Shown: positions 41,377-50,856, numbered from the stretch's first letter. The stretch: DNA of 64,000 nt from Salibacterium salarium (GCF_030813635.1 NZ_JAUSUM010000003.1:434001-498000), one strand, 5' to 3'. The notes: generated by a model from the sequence alone, not told the origin. Program-made: numbers and translations.

Positions 41377-43141
41377 ATTCATTATTGTTTTTTTGTTTTA
41401 ACTTTCTCCATAAGGTAGTCCGGTTAATTCCTAATCGTTTCGCTGTTTGCGAGTGGTTAAAATTTTCTTGTTCTAGTACCTCTTCAATAATTCTTGTTTC
41501 AATTTCACTCAATGTCCCCGATAGATTAATCTCTTTTTTCTCCCAGTCATATAATAGAGCCTCGTTAATATCTTCTTCTTCCAAATAAGAATTGTCGGAA
41601 ATAAGAACGGCCTCTTCAATAACCTTATATAATTCAGATATATTTCCATACCAATTTGGGTGCTGCAACATTGATAGACTTTCTTCTCTAACGCCCGAAA
41701 TCTGCTTACCATACCGTATATTACACTCATTAATAAATAGGCTTATTAAACTTTCAATGTCTTCTTTGCGTTCTCTTAAAGGAGGTATAAATATTCTTAA
41801 TTCAGCTACTTTTTCATATAAAGAACTCAAAAATGCATCTTGAACTAAAGAGCTAAGTTCTTTACTTGCTGAAGATATTATATGCATATTTGAATATGCT
41901 TCTACCCCTGTCATTAGATTTTTTTGAGCAGCAATAGGTAGCAAATGAATGTTTTTTAGAAAAAAAGTACCTCCATTGACAAAAGGAAAAAGTTTTGAAG
42001 AAGACAAACTCATAATATATTCTAAATCTTCTTCGTTAATCATTTCACAATCTACCATAACAAATGGCTCTTGATGTCTTTCACTACTTAAGTGAATAAG
42101 CTCAGCGGTCCTCTCTTTCCCCGTACCGCGTTCTCCTTCAATTAAGATATTTTTATCTGTTTTTGTAAAACGAAGAGCCTTTGCATACATATTATTCATT
42201 TTATAGTTTTCTGAAAGTCTGCCTTTTAAAACAGTGGATGGACCTGTTACTCTGTGCTGATTTATTTTTATATTTAAACCATTGATAGCTTTTAACTTAT
42301 CCTCTTTGTTTATAAAGAAAACAATAAGTTGATTATTCAGAATACCCTCAGCTTGTATACCCCAGATAAAGCCATCTTTTTCACAAAAAAAGTGTAATAA
42401 TGGAGTATCGCTCACTTGTTCAACAGCGTTGTCAAAATCCTTAAAATAATTCATAATCATTTCTTTTAAGTAATTAGCTTGTTGGCCATTGCAATAAATT
42501 GTCTTTTGATCCTGATCCAATACTAAGACATATTGTTGCATGTTGCGCAATACAGCATCACTAATTCCGTATTGTATTCTCATATTTTCTATAATATTAA
42601 AAGATTTACGTGCTTCATTAAATGCTTTGATAACGCTTTCTTTACCGGAAGTAAGTAATATGCCGTTTAACCCAAGCTCCTCGGCAATCTTTACAGTAAT
42701 AACATCTCCTACTATTACCTGATAACCACTACGCTGTAAACTTTCTAACTTTGAATAGACCTCATCAGCTTCTGTAATCGTTATTGTCTTTACCTCAATA
42801 TCTACTAAAGAACATACAGCAGAAGCTCCTTCCGCTATTGCTGAAAACCCTACAATAGCTGCTTTTCCTGGAAAATCTTTAATAAGTGTTATAACCCGTA
42901 GCATATCATACCCAGATACTTCTATATCAATGACAGGTATAGAAACCTTTTCTTGAATAAGTTCGGCTGTCCCCCCACGGCTTACTATCACATCAGTGCC
43001 GTTCTTTTCAGCCTCTTGGGCATACTGTAAACCAGCGTTCAAATCCCCTGTTTCAACTCTTAATTCAAATGGTTGTTCGCTACCTATATCTGATAACAAC
43101 TCTTTTAGTCCTGGATATGGAGCTATAGCAAGAACTTTCAT
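41375..43141 (-). CDS. PrpR_N-type regulator with degenerate AAA+ domain and Fis-type HTH
   Basis: A 588-residue regulator starting MKVLAIAPYPGLKELL behind AAGGAGG. Residues 1-185 are a PrpR_N sensor domain (DVIVSRGGTAELIQ, GFSAIAEGASAVCSLV). A PAS-like part follows (YVLVLDQDQKTIYCNG), then an AAA+ domain and a C-terminal helix NHSQTAKRLGINRTTLWRKL (HTH_8). Walker A is GERGTGKE, but Walker B GGTLFLDEI has become GGTFFLKNI, and the GAFTGA sigma-54 contact loop is absent. It therefore probably does not remodel sigma-54 polymerase, and may work like TyrR on a SigA promoter. It likely senses a metabolite of the adjacent pathway. Confidence 0.85.
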   Translation of the reverse strand: MKVLAIAPYPGLKELLSDIGSEQPFELRVETGDLNAGLQYAQEAEKNGTDVIVSRGGTAELIQEKVSIPVIDIEVSGYDMLRVITLIKDFPGKAAIVGFSAIAEGASAVCSLVDIEVKTITITEADEVYSKLESLQRSGYQVIVGDVITVKIAEELGLNGILLTSGKESVIKAFNEARKSFNIIENMRIQYGISDAVLRNMQQYVLVLDQDQKTIYCNGQQANYLKEMIMNYFKDFDNAVEQVSDTPLLHFFCEKDGFIWGIQAEGILNNQLIVFFINKEDKLKAINGLNIKINQHRVTGPSTVLKGRLSENYKMNNMYAKALRFTKTDKNILIEGERGTGKERTAELIHLSSERHQEPFVMVDCEMINEEDLEYIMSLSSSKLFPFVNGGTFFLKNIHLLPIAAQKNLMTGVEAYSNMHIISSASKELSSLVQDAFLSSLYEKVAELRIFIPPLRERKEDIESLISLFINECNIRYGKQISGVREESLSMLQHPNWYGNISELYKVIEEAVLISDNSYLEEEDINEALLYDWEKKEINLSGTLSEIETRIIEEVLEQENFNHSQTAKRLGINRTTLWRKLKQKNNNE

Positions 43142-43154
43142 GCCATCCTCCTTC

Positions 43155-43169
43155 GTTGCAAATTTAAAC
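43155..43169 (+). promoter_or_regulatory. Candidate operator 2 of the PrpR_N regulator
   Basis: GTTGCAAATTTAAAC lies in the leader directly upstream of the AAGGAGG of the regulator gene and matches the element at 41309-41323. Suggests autoregulation. Confidence 0.55.
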
Positions 43170-43412
43170 ATATATGTACTATATCAAACGTTACCTTCAT
43201 TTGTAAAAAGTTTAGTGCAACACTTTGTTTCACTCCAAGTACAGATCGGGAGAAGTACTCTTGAAGAAGTTTCTATGAGTAAAGCACCGCAAGTGAGTTT
43301 GTAGAACAATGAGTGAAAACAATCGACAGAAACCACCTATAGCTATTTACTATTCTCGTTTTTATAGTCGCACAATGAATCTAGATTCCCTAGGCCTTCC
43401 TCCTATTTCATG
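43170..43412. other. Intergenic stretch without a recognised gene
   Basis: Contains the presumed promoter of the regulator and no supported ORF. A GTGCAAC motif near 43215 may be a further half site. Confidence 0.5.
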
Positions 43413-43443
43413 AAAAAAGACGCAATCTCTTCATGATTGCGCC
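43413..43443 (-). terminator. Terminator of the lipoprotein gene
   Basis: GGCGCAATC/GATTGCGTC stem with a seven-base loop, then six T residues on the minus strand. Confidence 0.87.
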
Positions 43444-43487
43444 TCACTCATTCTACACATCTTTACAAAGTACTATATTATAGTTGC

Positions 43488-44429
43488 TTATTCGAGCGTT
43501 CCCATATCCTCTTCTAATTCACTCATGTCAATAGCATTATCAATCGCCTCTTGAGGAATTTCTATATCATCAATGTCATTAAATTGAGAAAGGGTAAAGG
43601 AAGCAGATTGAGAGAAGCTCATTGTCTCTCCTCCTTCTTCCACATCCATGTCAATGTCGATGCTCATGTCTTCCGTAAAGAAAGTGTCTTTGTTTATAGA
43701 TAATACATAATCCAACGTTTCAATATTCATGGCATCCATCATTTGCTCGACTTCGCTTGCTTGTGCCTCCGTGTTTGTTCCCATTGTTGCAAACTCTTTT
43801 CCTATCTCTAACAAATCATCTCCAGAACCGTCTACGCTCAACACGTAACGATCTTCTTCCTCTTCCACTGAAATGTTTTCTGCGCTCTGTTTCATTAATT
43901 CCAACTGTTCTTCCGTTGACACTTCCGTCGTTTGTGTTAATTGGTCTATTCCTGTATAGTCTGCCCCAGCTTTTAACCATTGATCCTCTTCAGCCATATA
44001 CATATAAAATGTTCCATCTTCATCTACATATTGTTCCATGCTCATTCTTCCAACTCCCATTGGATTTGGAGCATTTACGTCTTGATAAATCTTGTATGGA
44101 TCTTCACTTATATCCGAAGATACTTCGAAATCCATTGGAATTTCTTCTTCCCCAGCTGTGATCGTTTGTTCCATATTCCCTTCCATGTGATAACTATTCA
44201 TGTCGTCCATCGCATCAGTCGACTTCGTAATAATCTCATCAACAGACAACTCTTCTTCCGGAGCTTCTTCTTCCTCTTCATTGGTTTCATTTTCAGAATC
44301 AGATTCCTCTGTTTCCTCTGTTTCTTCAGCCTGCTCTGCCCCTGCATTCTCTTCTGTTTCATCTTCCCCGCAAGCGGCTAATACCCATGTACAAGCGCAT
44401 GCTGCTAAAACCCACTTTAACTTTTTCAT
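43488..44429 (-). CDS. Acidic lipoprotein, DUF6612-like
   Basis: A 313-residue secreted lipoprotein starting MKKLKWVLAACACTWVLAAC, with two possible lipoboxes. A Glu-rich linker (about residues 22-62) leads to a beta-rich domain: STDAMDDMNSYHMEGNMEQT, EDPYKIYQDVNAP, EDGTFYMYMAEEDQWLKAG and IDIDMDVEEGGETMSFS. This matches the LolA/LppX-like fold of DUF6612 proteins, whose ligands are unknown. AGGGGGA precedes the chosen ATG. A decayed copy lies at 29368. Confidence 0.8.
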   Translation of the reverse strand: MKKLKWVLAACACTWVLAACGEDETEENAGAEQAEETEETEESDSENETNEEEEEAPEEELSVDEIITKSTDAMDDMNSYHMEGNMEQTITAGEEEIPMDFEVSSDISEDPYKIYQDVNAPNPMGVGRMSMEQYVDEDGTFYMYMAEEDQWLKAGADYTGIDQLTQTTEVSTEEQLELMKQSAENISVEEEEDRYVLSVDGSGDDLLEIGKEFATMGTNTEAQASEVEQMMDAMNIETLDYVLSINKDTFFTEDMSIDIDMDVEEGGETMSFSQSASFTLSQFNDIDDIEIPQEAIDNAIDMSELEEDMGTLE

Positions 44430-44699
44430 CACTATTCCCCCTAAACATATGTGTACCATTTTTGTTTTTATTTGTTATGTAAATAACGGTACGATCATGA
44501 AAAATTATCCAAAACTGATTCTATCCTTCCACACAAACCTTGTAAATCCGACAAAAGTTCCGAGATGATGGACCTATATTATCCAAAAACTTTATTACTT
44601 TAAAATTACATGATAAAAGGTACATATAATTTCATCCAAAAAATTCTTTTTTTATAATTTATGTGTAGTACTATAACATTTGTTGAAAGGAGTGGGATT
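44430..44699. other. Divergent intergenic region
   Basis: Promoter region between the lipoprotein gene (minus) and the DUF2569 gene (plus). AT-rich; no further gene seen. Confidence 0.5.
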
Positions 44700-45380
44700 A
44701 TGAATTACGTATACATTCTAGTCTCGTTTATAGGCGGGTATTTCTTAGTAGATTACCTTACATCGTTACATGAGATTTTTTATCTTTTTCCGTTTATTTC
44801 ATTAATAGGATATATCGTTTTTAAGGTTATTAATTCTTCAAAGAAACGTAAAGATGATGAAATAGAATCCTCTAAAGATGGAGAAGTTGCTGCGACAAAG
44901 AGTGAGGTGAAAGGAATTGGTGGTTGGTTAATAATAGTAATTATAGTCTTAGGCATTGGTCTAATATACTCATTCTTTATAGCCATTACTGATGGGATAA
45001 CTATTTTGATTCCTGAAACGTGGCAAGAAATATCACAGCCTGATGGATTATTATACCATCCACTTAATGGACCTCTTATCATTTTTGAATTGATTTTTAA
45101 CATCATTTTGATCGTATTCATTATTGTTCTATTAATACTACTGTCTATGAAAAAAAAGATATTTCCCCCACTAATGATAATATTTCTGTTAAGCCACTTC
45201 ATTATTGAGACAATTTTAGCTTTTGCTACCTATAACGTGTTAACATCTATTCCTTATTATGAAATGAACGAACTAAAAACCGCCTTGTATTCTTCCCTTT
45301 TAGGAGCAATAATAGGTTGTGCCATTTGGGTACCTTATTTTTTCGTATCTAAAAGAGTTAAAAATACCTTCGTCAAATAA
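44700..45380 (+). CDS. DUF2569-family membrane protein
   Basis: A 226-residue protein starting MNYVYILVSFIGGYFLVDYL behind GAAAGGAGTGGG. It has six hydrophobic segments. After a charged cytoplasmic loop (KKRKDDEIESSKDGE) the KGIGGWLIIVIIVLGIG segment is the typical beginning of DUF2569 proteins (YdgK-like), here preceded by an extra two-helix N-terminal part. Function unknown. Apparently monocistronic. Confidence 0.75.
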   Translation: MNYVYILVSFIGGYFLVDYLTSLHEIFYLFPFISLIGYIVFKVINSSKKRKDDEIESSKDGEVAATKSEVKGIGGWLIIVIIVLGIGLIYSFFIAITDGITILIPETWQEISQPDGLLYHPLNGPLIIFELIFNIILIVFIIVLLILLSMKKKIFPPLMIIFLLSHFIIETILAFATYNVLTSIPYYEMNELKTALYSSLLGAIIGCAIWVPYFFVSKRVKNTFVK

Positions 45381-45568
45381 TATGAAAAAGATAGACAAAG
45401 TTGCGTGAAACTCGAATGCATAGCATGTTCTACGTTCAGCCAATGAAAAAGCAGTTCTCCGAGATTAACAGAAGCGTAACGTATAGCACGGAATATAGTC
45501 GAAAAAAGTCAACCTAATACCGACTTCTTTCCACATTTTAATTTTTCAGCTTTTGTAAAGAGCAGCAA

Positions 45569-46174
45569 TTAGAATACTTTTCGTTGATAAATGATAGTGG
45601 TTATTCCCCAAGAAACAGCATAGAATGTCATAATAACAACTGCCGCTCCCGCATATAAAGTCGTGATAGATAAACTGGCAACAAAATTATTTATTACTGT
45701 TAAGTGTTCAGATATAAACGATACCACAGGTTTCCTTATCAATGCTAAAAAGAGAAAGCTAAAGAGAACAACTGGTGAAACATAGCCTCGTTTAAATATA
45801 TAAAATAATGGGAAGGTAAGCGCGGAAAATACTAAGAATAAGCCACTGGCAATTGCAATATCAGTAATCGCAAAAGGTTTATTGAAAACAAAAAATGCCA
45901 AACTTGTCACTCCAATGGCTGAGACCATATAAACGATGGCACCAAGATAGCGTGAAGCGATAACTTCCTTACGTGTGTAAGGTAAGGAATTCAACAAAAT
46001 ATTCGTCTCTGCTTTTTCATCGTAAGCAAAAGCATTAATGGGCATAAAAATACTGGCAACCAGAAAAGTCAAAGCTGGATGTGCGTCCATGATGATAAAG
46101 AATGCGATAAAAGGAATAAAGGTTAATAACAACCTTTTCTGTAGTATGACGTCACGTCTGATTAAATTAAACAT
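45569..46174 (-). CDS. ABC-2 type permease subunit
   Basis: A 201-residue protein with six hydrophobic helices. The start MFNLIRRDVILQKRLLLTFI and FMPINAFAYDEKAETNILLN, with NSLPYTRKEVIASRYLG, is the characteristic opening of ABC-2 permeases of the YtrC/BcrB-like group. It overlaps the ATPase gene by 8 bp. The GntR repressor upstream indicates a wall-antibiotic or envelope-linked exporter of the YtrABC kind. Confidence 0.87.
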   Translation of the reverse strand: MFNLIRRDVILQKRLLLTFIPFIAFFIIMDAHPALTFLVASIFMPINAFAYDEKAETNILLNSLPYTRKEVIASRYLGAIVYMVSAIGVTSLAFFVFNKPFAITDIAIASGLFLVFSALTFPLFYIFKRGYVSPVVLFSFLFLALIRKPVVSFISEHLTVINNFVASLSITTLYAGAAVVIMTFYAVSWGITTIIYQRKVF

Positions 46175-47033
46175 ACTGGAGGCCTCCTTTCAAATAATAC
46201 ATAATATCTTCCAGAGAAGCCCGTTCAATAAAAACTGTATCTCCGAAAGTATCTTTCACTGCTTTTACATTATCCGTTAATGCCTCAAAACCTGTTGGTC
46301 CACGATGAACATGAACAAAGTCCTTTTCTGTGTCTCTATCCAGGAGTTCCGTTCCTCCTTTAACGAGGGCATAGTTTTCAGCTATGTCATGAATGGACTG
46401 ATTAAATACTAGTTCCCCACTCTGTATAAGAGCAATATAATCTGCGATACGATTTAAGTCGGTTGTAACATGGGTAGAGAAAAAAATGGTGCGACTACCA
46501 TCGATCATTAATTCTTGTAAGATATCCAGCAGCTCTCTTCTAAAAATAGGGTCTAAACCTGCTGTGGGCTCATCCATAATGATCAGCTCTGCGTGATGGG
46601 ACAGTGCTATAGCTAAGGAAGCCTTCATTTGCATCCCTTTAGAAAAAGTTTTCATCGCTTTATTAAGTGGTAATTCGAATTGTTCAACGTATTGATAAAA
46701 CAGGTCATCATCCCAGTGTTTATAGGCTGGTCCCACTATGCGCTTTATATCTTTTAAGTTCATCCCTTCAAAAAATACATTGCCATCATATACAAAACCA
46801 ATGCGCTCCTTGATTGCCTTTTCATGTGTCTTGTAGTCCAACCCGAAAATCTTAACTTCACCAGTCTCTGGTTTTAATAGATTCATCATCATTTTTATCA
46901 TTGTCGACTTGCCGGCACCATTTGCTCCAATGAATCCTGTTATAAACCCTTGCTTAACTTGTAAATCTATATTTTTAATGGAAAAACCTTTGAATTTTTT
47001 CGTTACATTTTTTAATTCAATCACATTCTCCAT
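46167..47033 (-). CDS. ABC transporter ATP-binding protein (YtrB/BcrA-like)
   Basis: A 288-residue ATPase with Walker A GANGAGKSTMIKMM, Q-loop FVYDG, signature FSKGMQMKASLAIALS and Walker B LIIMDEPTAGLD, followed by a C-terminal extension typical of this family. The signature is SKGMQ rather than LSGGQ, as in many YtrB-type ATPases. Starts 5 bp after the GntR gene. Confidence 0.92.
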   Translation of the reverse strand: MENVIELKNVTKKFKGFSIKNIDLQVKQGFITGFIGANGAGKSTMIKMMMNLLKPETGEVKIFGLDYKTHEKAIKERIGFVYDGNVFFEGMNLKDIKRIVGPAYKHWDDDLFYQYVEQFELPLNKAMKTFSKGMQMKASLAIALSHHAELIIMDEPTAGLDPIFRRELLDILQELMIDGSRTIFFSTHVTTDLNRIADYIALIQSGELVFNQSIHDIAENYALVKGGTELLDRDTEKDFVHVHRGPTGFEALTDNVKAVKDTFGDTVFIERASLEDIMYYLKGGLQYV

Positions 47034-47038
47034 TTATT

Positions 47039-47410
47039 TCACTCCTCATATAAAATCTTCAATAATTGTTGAAGTTCATCAAGTGACAGTCCTATTTCTC
47101 TGCTATTTGTTATAACCGCACTCAGCTGTTCCTCAATGACCTTCAGCTTCTTCTCTCTAATGACCTCCAAATTTTGTTCTGCGACAAAAGAACCTTTTCC
47201 GACAATGGAATAGATAAAGTCCGCCTTCTCCAATTCCTCATAGGCGCGTTTCGTCGTTATAACACTAATTTGTAAATCCTTTGCCAGCTGACGTATGGAA
47301 GGTAGTGCTGTTCCCTCCTGCAGATCACCTGCTAAGATAGATGATTTAATTTGATTGGTAATTTGTTCATATATCGGCTCCTTTGAACTGTTGGAGATAA
47401 TTATTTGCAT
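47039..47410 (-). CDS. GntR-family transcriptional regulator, YtrA subfamily
   Basis: A 123-residue protein with an N-terminal winged helix (PIYEQITNQIKSSILAGDLQ, ALPSIRQLAKDLQISVITTK, then GKGSFVAEQN) and a short C-terminal dimerisation helix instead of a ligand domain, the mark of the YtrA subfamily. It heads the operon with the ATPase and permease. It probably represses its own operon through the palindrome over the promoter. Confidence 0.92.
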   Translation of the reverse strand: MQIIISNSSKEPIYEQITNQIKSSILAGDLQEGTALPSIRQLAKDLQISVITTKRAYEELEKADFIYSIVGKGSFVAEQNLEVIREKKLKVIEEQLSAVITNSREIGLSLDELQQLLKILYEE

Positions 47411-47433
47411 GCTAACCCCTTCTTCGTCATTTT

Positions 47434-47489
47434 TGTATAATGTATATGTACTTTATATACATTATATACACCCCTGAAGTATCATGCAA
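47434..47489 (-). promoter_or_regulatory. Promoter and YtrA-type operator of the GntR/ABC operon
   Basis: Minus-strand TTGCAT (47484-47489), a 17-bp spacer and TATAAT (47461-47466). The -10 lies inside a near-perfect inverted repeat: 47434-47447 (TGTATAATGTATAT) and its complement from 47455 to 47470 around a seven-base centre. A repressor bound there would block polymerase. Confidence 0.82.
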
Positions 47490-47581
47490 CCATTTTATTT
47501 GAAAAGAAAGGAAATTTTGCTTATGCCTATAGCTTTGAAAAAAGTTTGATCAAAAACAACTTGCAAGACCATATTTTTTCC

Positions 47582-47626
47582 AAATAAAAAGAAGCCATTT
47601 TCAAAAGATTGATAAACATGGCTTCT
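47582..47626 (-). terminator. Terminator of the RND pump gene
   Basis: AGAAGCCAT/ATGGCTTCT stem with a 19-base loop, followed by T-rich sequence on the minus strand, about 100 bp after the stop codon. The large loop lowers certainty. Confidence 0.65.
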
Positions 47627-47727
47627 TGTTCAGTATTATTTTTATTTGGATAATAAATTTATTAATGTAATTCACATTCGTTTTTTAAACCAAGGTGGCG
47701 CGTTACAGCATTTAAGTTAAATTAATT

Positions 47728-50727
47728 TTATCTTTTGTAAAACCGATCCTTCATTTTTTGTGCGATATCTTCAAATAAAACATAAGTAACAGGTAAAAAC
47801 ATTAACGTAATAAACATGGAGAATGAAAGACCAAAAATAAGCGCAATGGCCATCGGCTGTTGATACTGTCCAGCGTGACCTGTTGTAATCGCCAATGGAA
47901 TCGTTGCCGAAACCGTAGTAATAAACGTGATAAAGATAGGCCGGTACCTTTCCTTACACGCTTTTTTCATCGCATCATATCGTTCCATTCCAGCAATGCG
48001 AAGCTGTTTCATTCGGTCGATAAGCAAAATTCCATTATTTACGACAATTCCGATCAAGATCAACATTCCCATTGCTGAGAGCAGGTTAAGATCTGTTTGA
48101 GTAATAAATAGACCAGCTAATACCCCAGTGAGTGTTAACGGAATCACACTCATGACAACGAACGGGTGGATCAAGCTATTAAACTGGATAGACATAATCG
48201 CAAAGACAAGGAGTATCGCTGATAGTAACACTAGATACATTTCGTGTGAAGTTGTCTCCTGATCGGCAATTTGTCCACCAACTTCTACGGAGTACCCTGG
48301 TTCAACCATATAATTGTTAACAACTTGATAAATATCGTCACTAACCTCACTGAGGTCTCGACCATCCACATCCCCAAGTAGTTGAATGACTCTTTCTCCA
48401 TCTTCATGGGATATCTCATTTGGCGAAAGTGCTTCTTCGAATGTAATGTAATCACTTAGCGGCTTTTCCCCATTATTTGTGTTGATTTCGACTTCTTCAA
48501 GGGAAGTAGCGTCTTGAATTTCTTTTCCATAAGACAGCATAACAGGTATTGAAAAGCCTTCTGCCTTGATGGTGCCCGTTTCTCTTATTGTGGACAAAAG
48601 GGTTAATTCGTCTTTAATATCCGTAGGAGTCAACCCATCCATAGCGGCATTTGAACGATCAACAACAATCCGTTGTTCATCACGACTGTTTTCAAAAGTA
48701 CTAGTAATACCTTGTATCCCAGAAATATCAGCCAATTCAGCATCCAAACCATCTGCCAACCCCCGAAGTTCATCCAAATCATCACCCTTAATTGATATTT
48801 GAATGGGATATGTCACAGATCCAGAAGCAGTAATAGGGTGATCTTTAGACATCTCTTGTAACTCGTCATGAATTACTGAATTTATTTCGTTTTGTGAAAC
48901 CGTTGCTTCTTCTTCAGGCGTCATCTTGACATAAAAATACATTTGGTTTTGTCCAAAGTTACGGATGTTGTACCCTTCAATATCTTCCGTTTCCGAAAGG
49001 AATTGAGACATGCTTTCCGCTACCCTCTCACGATCTTCAGGGGTTGTTTGTTGTTCAAGACCAACATAAAATTCGGCTTGACGGTCATAAAAATCAGGTA
49101 AGACAGTGACAGGCGTAAAAAATGTCAAAGACAGAGAGGCTAGAAATACCAGAAAAAACAGCAGCACGATTCCCACTTTTCTCCTTGTCTTTTGACCCAT
49201 CCAGTCAATGTAGCGATCGATCTTTGCAAAAAAGGCAGATGGCTTAGAAGATTCCTTTTTTTGTTTGACTTTCAACCATTTTTCAGACATAACAGGAATA
49301 AACGTAAAGCACATAATGAGTGCAGAGAGCTGACTAAAGACAATAACCGCGGCAATTACCTTTGCAAACTCCCCCACCTGTCCGCTGATGAGGCCGATAG
49401 GTAAAAAAACCATAATCGTTGTGAGGGTTGAAGCAATGACTGGAGTAAAAACTTCTTTAGTCCCTTGTATGGTCGCTTCCCTATCATCAAGTCCTCTTTC
49501 CTTTTTCTTATAGATGGACTCCATAATGACGATAGAAGAGTCAACAACCATACCTAATCCAATTCCAATACCAAGCAAGCTGATTAAGTTGATACTAAAA
49601 TCAAACAAAGCCATCAGCAAAAACGTCATGAGAACCGTCACAGGGATAGAGATAGCCATAATGACCGTTGCTGCCACATTTCTCAGAAACAAAAAGAGGA
49701 CAAGAACAACTAGGAAACCTCCAATCAGGACATTTGTTTGCAAATTGCCAATGGAATTTTCTACAAACTCTGATTGAACGATTGTTTCATCCAATACAAA
49801 CCCATCTATATTTCCTTCTTGTTCAATTACTTTTAATTCAGATCTGACAGCTTGAGTCAACTCCGCTTGCGTGGCTTCATTTGTTCTACCTACAGACACC
49901 CACACATAATTGTTATCTCCATCACGCCATAGTTCTTGATTATTTCTGCTTTCTTCCACCTTAATATCTGCAATGGTGCTTAGAAGCACAACACCGTTCT
50001 CAGCAGGAATAAAAAGATTTTCTATTTCCTCCATATCTTGTAAACTTGAATTCCATGTTAATACAGGGGTATCTTCTTCATTGGACCGACCAATCGAAAC
50101 ATTGTCATTTTGCTGCTGTAACACATTCTCTACTTCATCATACGTTACACCCGCCTGATTCATCTGTTCAGGCTCTAGTTGAACCATGACGGTCCTTTCC
50201 ATTTGACCAACCACTCTCACTTCTTTAACTTCCTGGAGAGATTCCAATCGCGGTTTTAACGTCGTTTCTGCAAAAGTAGTCATGGTTCCTATATCTCCAT
50301 CATGTATATCCATATAAAATTCATAGCGCTGTGCAGATGTATTACGAGAAATTTCTATATCATGAACAGTCGAGATACTTCCTTCCACTTCGCCTACCGC
50401 ATTCTTTAGCTGCTCATAAGCTTCATCCCCAACCTCTTCTTGAAGGGTAACTGTAATAGAGCTTAAGTCATCAGTTGAAACAGATTCATATCCTTGAATG
50501 CCTTCTACATTTGAAAGCGCCTCTTCAATAGGGTATGTTACATTTTCTTCCATATCTGAAGCAGGTACATTGGAAGCTTCAGCTGAGACCGTCACCGTGT
50601 CATAAGTTACCTCTGGATAAAACTGATTTTCCAATGTGTCCATGAACATCATACTTACAACAATCATTCCAATGGTGGCGTAGACGACAATAAACTTCCT
50701 CCTCAACAATCCCTTGATCCAATTCAT
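47728..50727 (-). CDS. RND-family efflux transporter (SwrC/AcrB-like)
   Basis: A 999-residue RND transporter: a first helix (VVYATIGMIVVSMMFM), a large outer loop with ENQFYPEVTYDTVTVSAEAS, helices 2-6 with LISLLGIGIGLGMVVDSSIV (the acidic proton-relay region of helix 4), a second loop, and final helices with LLSAMGMLILIGIVVNNGIL. As in Gram-positive relatives (B. subtilis SwrC, surfactin export), no outer-membrane partner gene is present. A divergent PadR regulator and an operator-like palindrome precede it, suggesting induction by an exported amphiphile or drug. Confidence 0.93.
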   Translation of the reverse strand: MNWIKGLLRRKFIVVYATIGMIVVSMMFMDTLENQFYPEVTYDTVTVSAEASNVPASDMEENVTYPIEEALSNVEGIQGYESVSTDDLSSITVTLQEEVGDEAYEQLKNAVGEVEGSISTVHDIEISRNTSAQRYEFYMDIHDGDIGTMTTFAETTLKPRLESLQEVKEVRVVGQMERTVMVQLEPEQMNQAGVTYDEVENVLQQQNDNVSIGRSNEEDTPVLTWNSSLQDMEEIENLFIPAENGVVLLSTIADIKVEESRNNQELWRDGDNNYVWVSVGRTNEATQAELTQAVRSELKVIEQEGNIDGFVLDETIVQSEFVENSIGNLQTNVLIGGFLVVLVLFLFLRNVAATVIMAISIPVTVLMTFLLMALFDFSINLISLLGIGIGLGMVVDSSIVIMESIYKKKERGLDDREATIQGTKEVFTPVIASTLTTIMVFLPIGLISGQVGEFAKVIAAVIVFSQLSALIMCFTFIPVMSEKWLKVKQKKESSKPSAFFAKIDRYIDWMGQKTRRKVGIVLLFFLVFLASLSLTFFTPVTVLPDFYDRQAEFYVGLEQQTTPEDRERVAESMSQFLSETEDIEGYNIRNFGQNQMYFYVKMTPEEEATVSQNEINSVIHDELQEMSKDHPITASGSVTYPIQISIKGDDLDELRGLADGLDAELADISGIQGITSTFENSRDEQRIVVDRSNAAMDGLTPTDIKDELTLLSTIRETGTIKAEGFSIPVMLSYGKEIQDATSLEEVEINTNNGEKPLSDYITFEEALSPNEISHEDGERVIQLLGDVDGRDLSEVSDDIYQVVNNYMVEPGYSVEVGGQIADQETTSHEMYLVLLSAILLVFAIMSIQFNSLIHPFVVMSVIPLTLTGVLAGLFITQTDLNLLSAMGMLILIGIVVNNGILLIDRMKQLRIAGMERYDAMKKACKERYRPIFITFITTVSATIPLAITTGHAGQYQQPMAIALIFGLSFSMFITLMFLPVTYVLFEDIAQKMKDRFYKR

Positions 50728-50758
50728 ATTTCCCCTTCTTTCAGAAATATTTTAATCA

Positions 50759-50775
50759 ATGTAAACATTTTACAT
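50759..50775 (-). promoter_or_regulatory. Palindrome upstream of the RND gene, candidate PadR operator
   Basis: ATGTAAACATTTTACAT is a perfect 7-bp inverted repeat around three bases, of the ATGT-n-ACAT type bound by PadR-family proteins. It lies 32-48 bp before the RND start codon. Confidence 0.55.
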
Positions 50776-50812
50776 GAGGGGCATTACTTAATACAATTAT
50801 ATTTTTTAAAAA

Positions 50813-50850
50813 AATATATATTTGATTGAAATATATATTCGTGGTACTAT
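50813..50850 (+). promoter_or_regulatory. PadR promoter overlapped by an 11-bp inverted repeat
   Basis: TTGATT (50822-50827), a 17-bp spacer and TACTAT (50845-50850). An inverted repeat AATATATATTT-GATTG-AAATATATATT (50813-50839) covers the -35. The deduced start is near 50857, the A of the ATG. Confidence 0.65.
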
Positions 50851-50856
50851 ACAGCT

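Noticed and set aside
43757-44568. Three long plus-strand frames opposite the acidic lipoprotein gene
   Set aside because: They are shadows of its Glu-rich codons, low in complexity and without ribosome sites.
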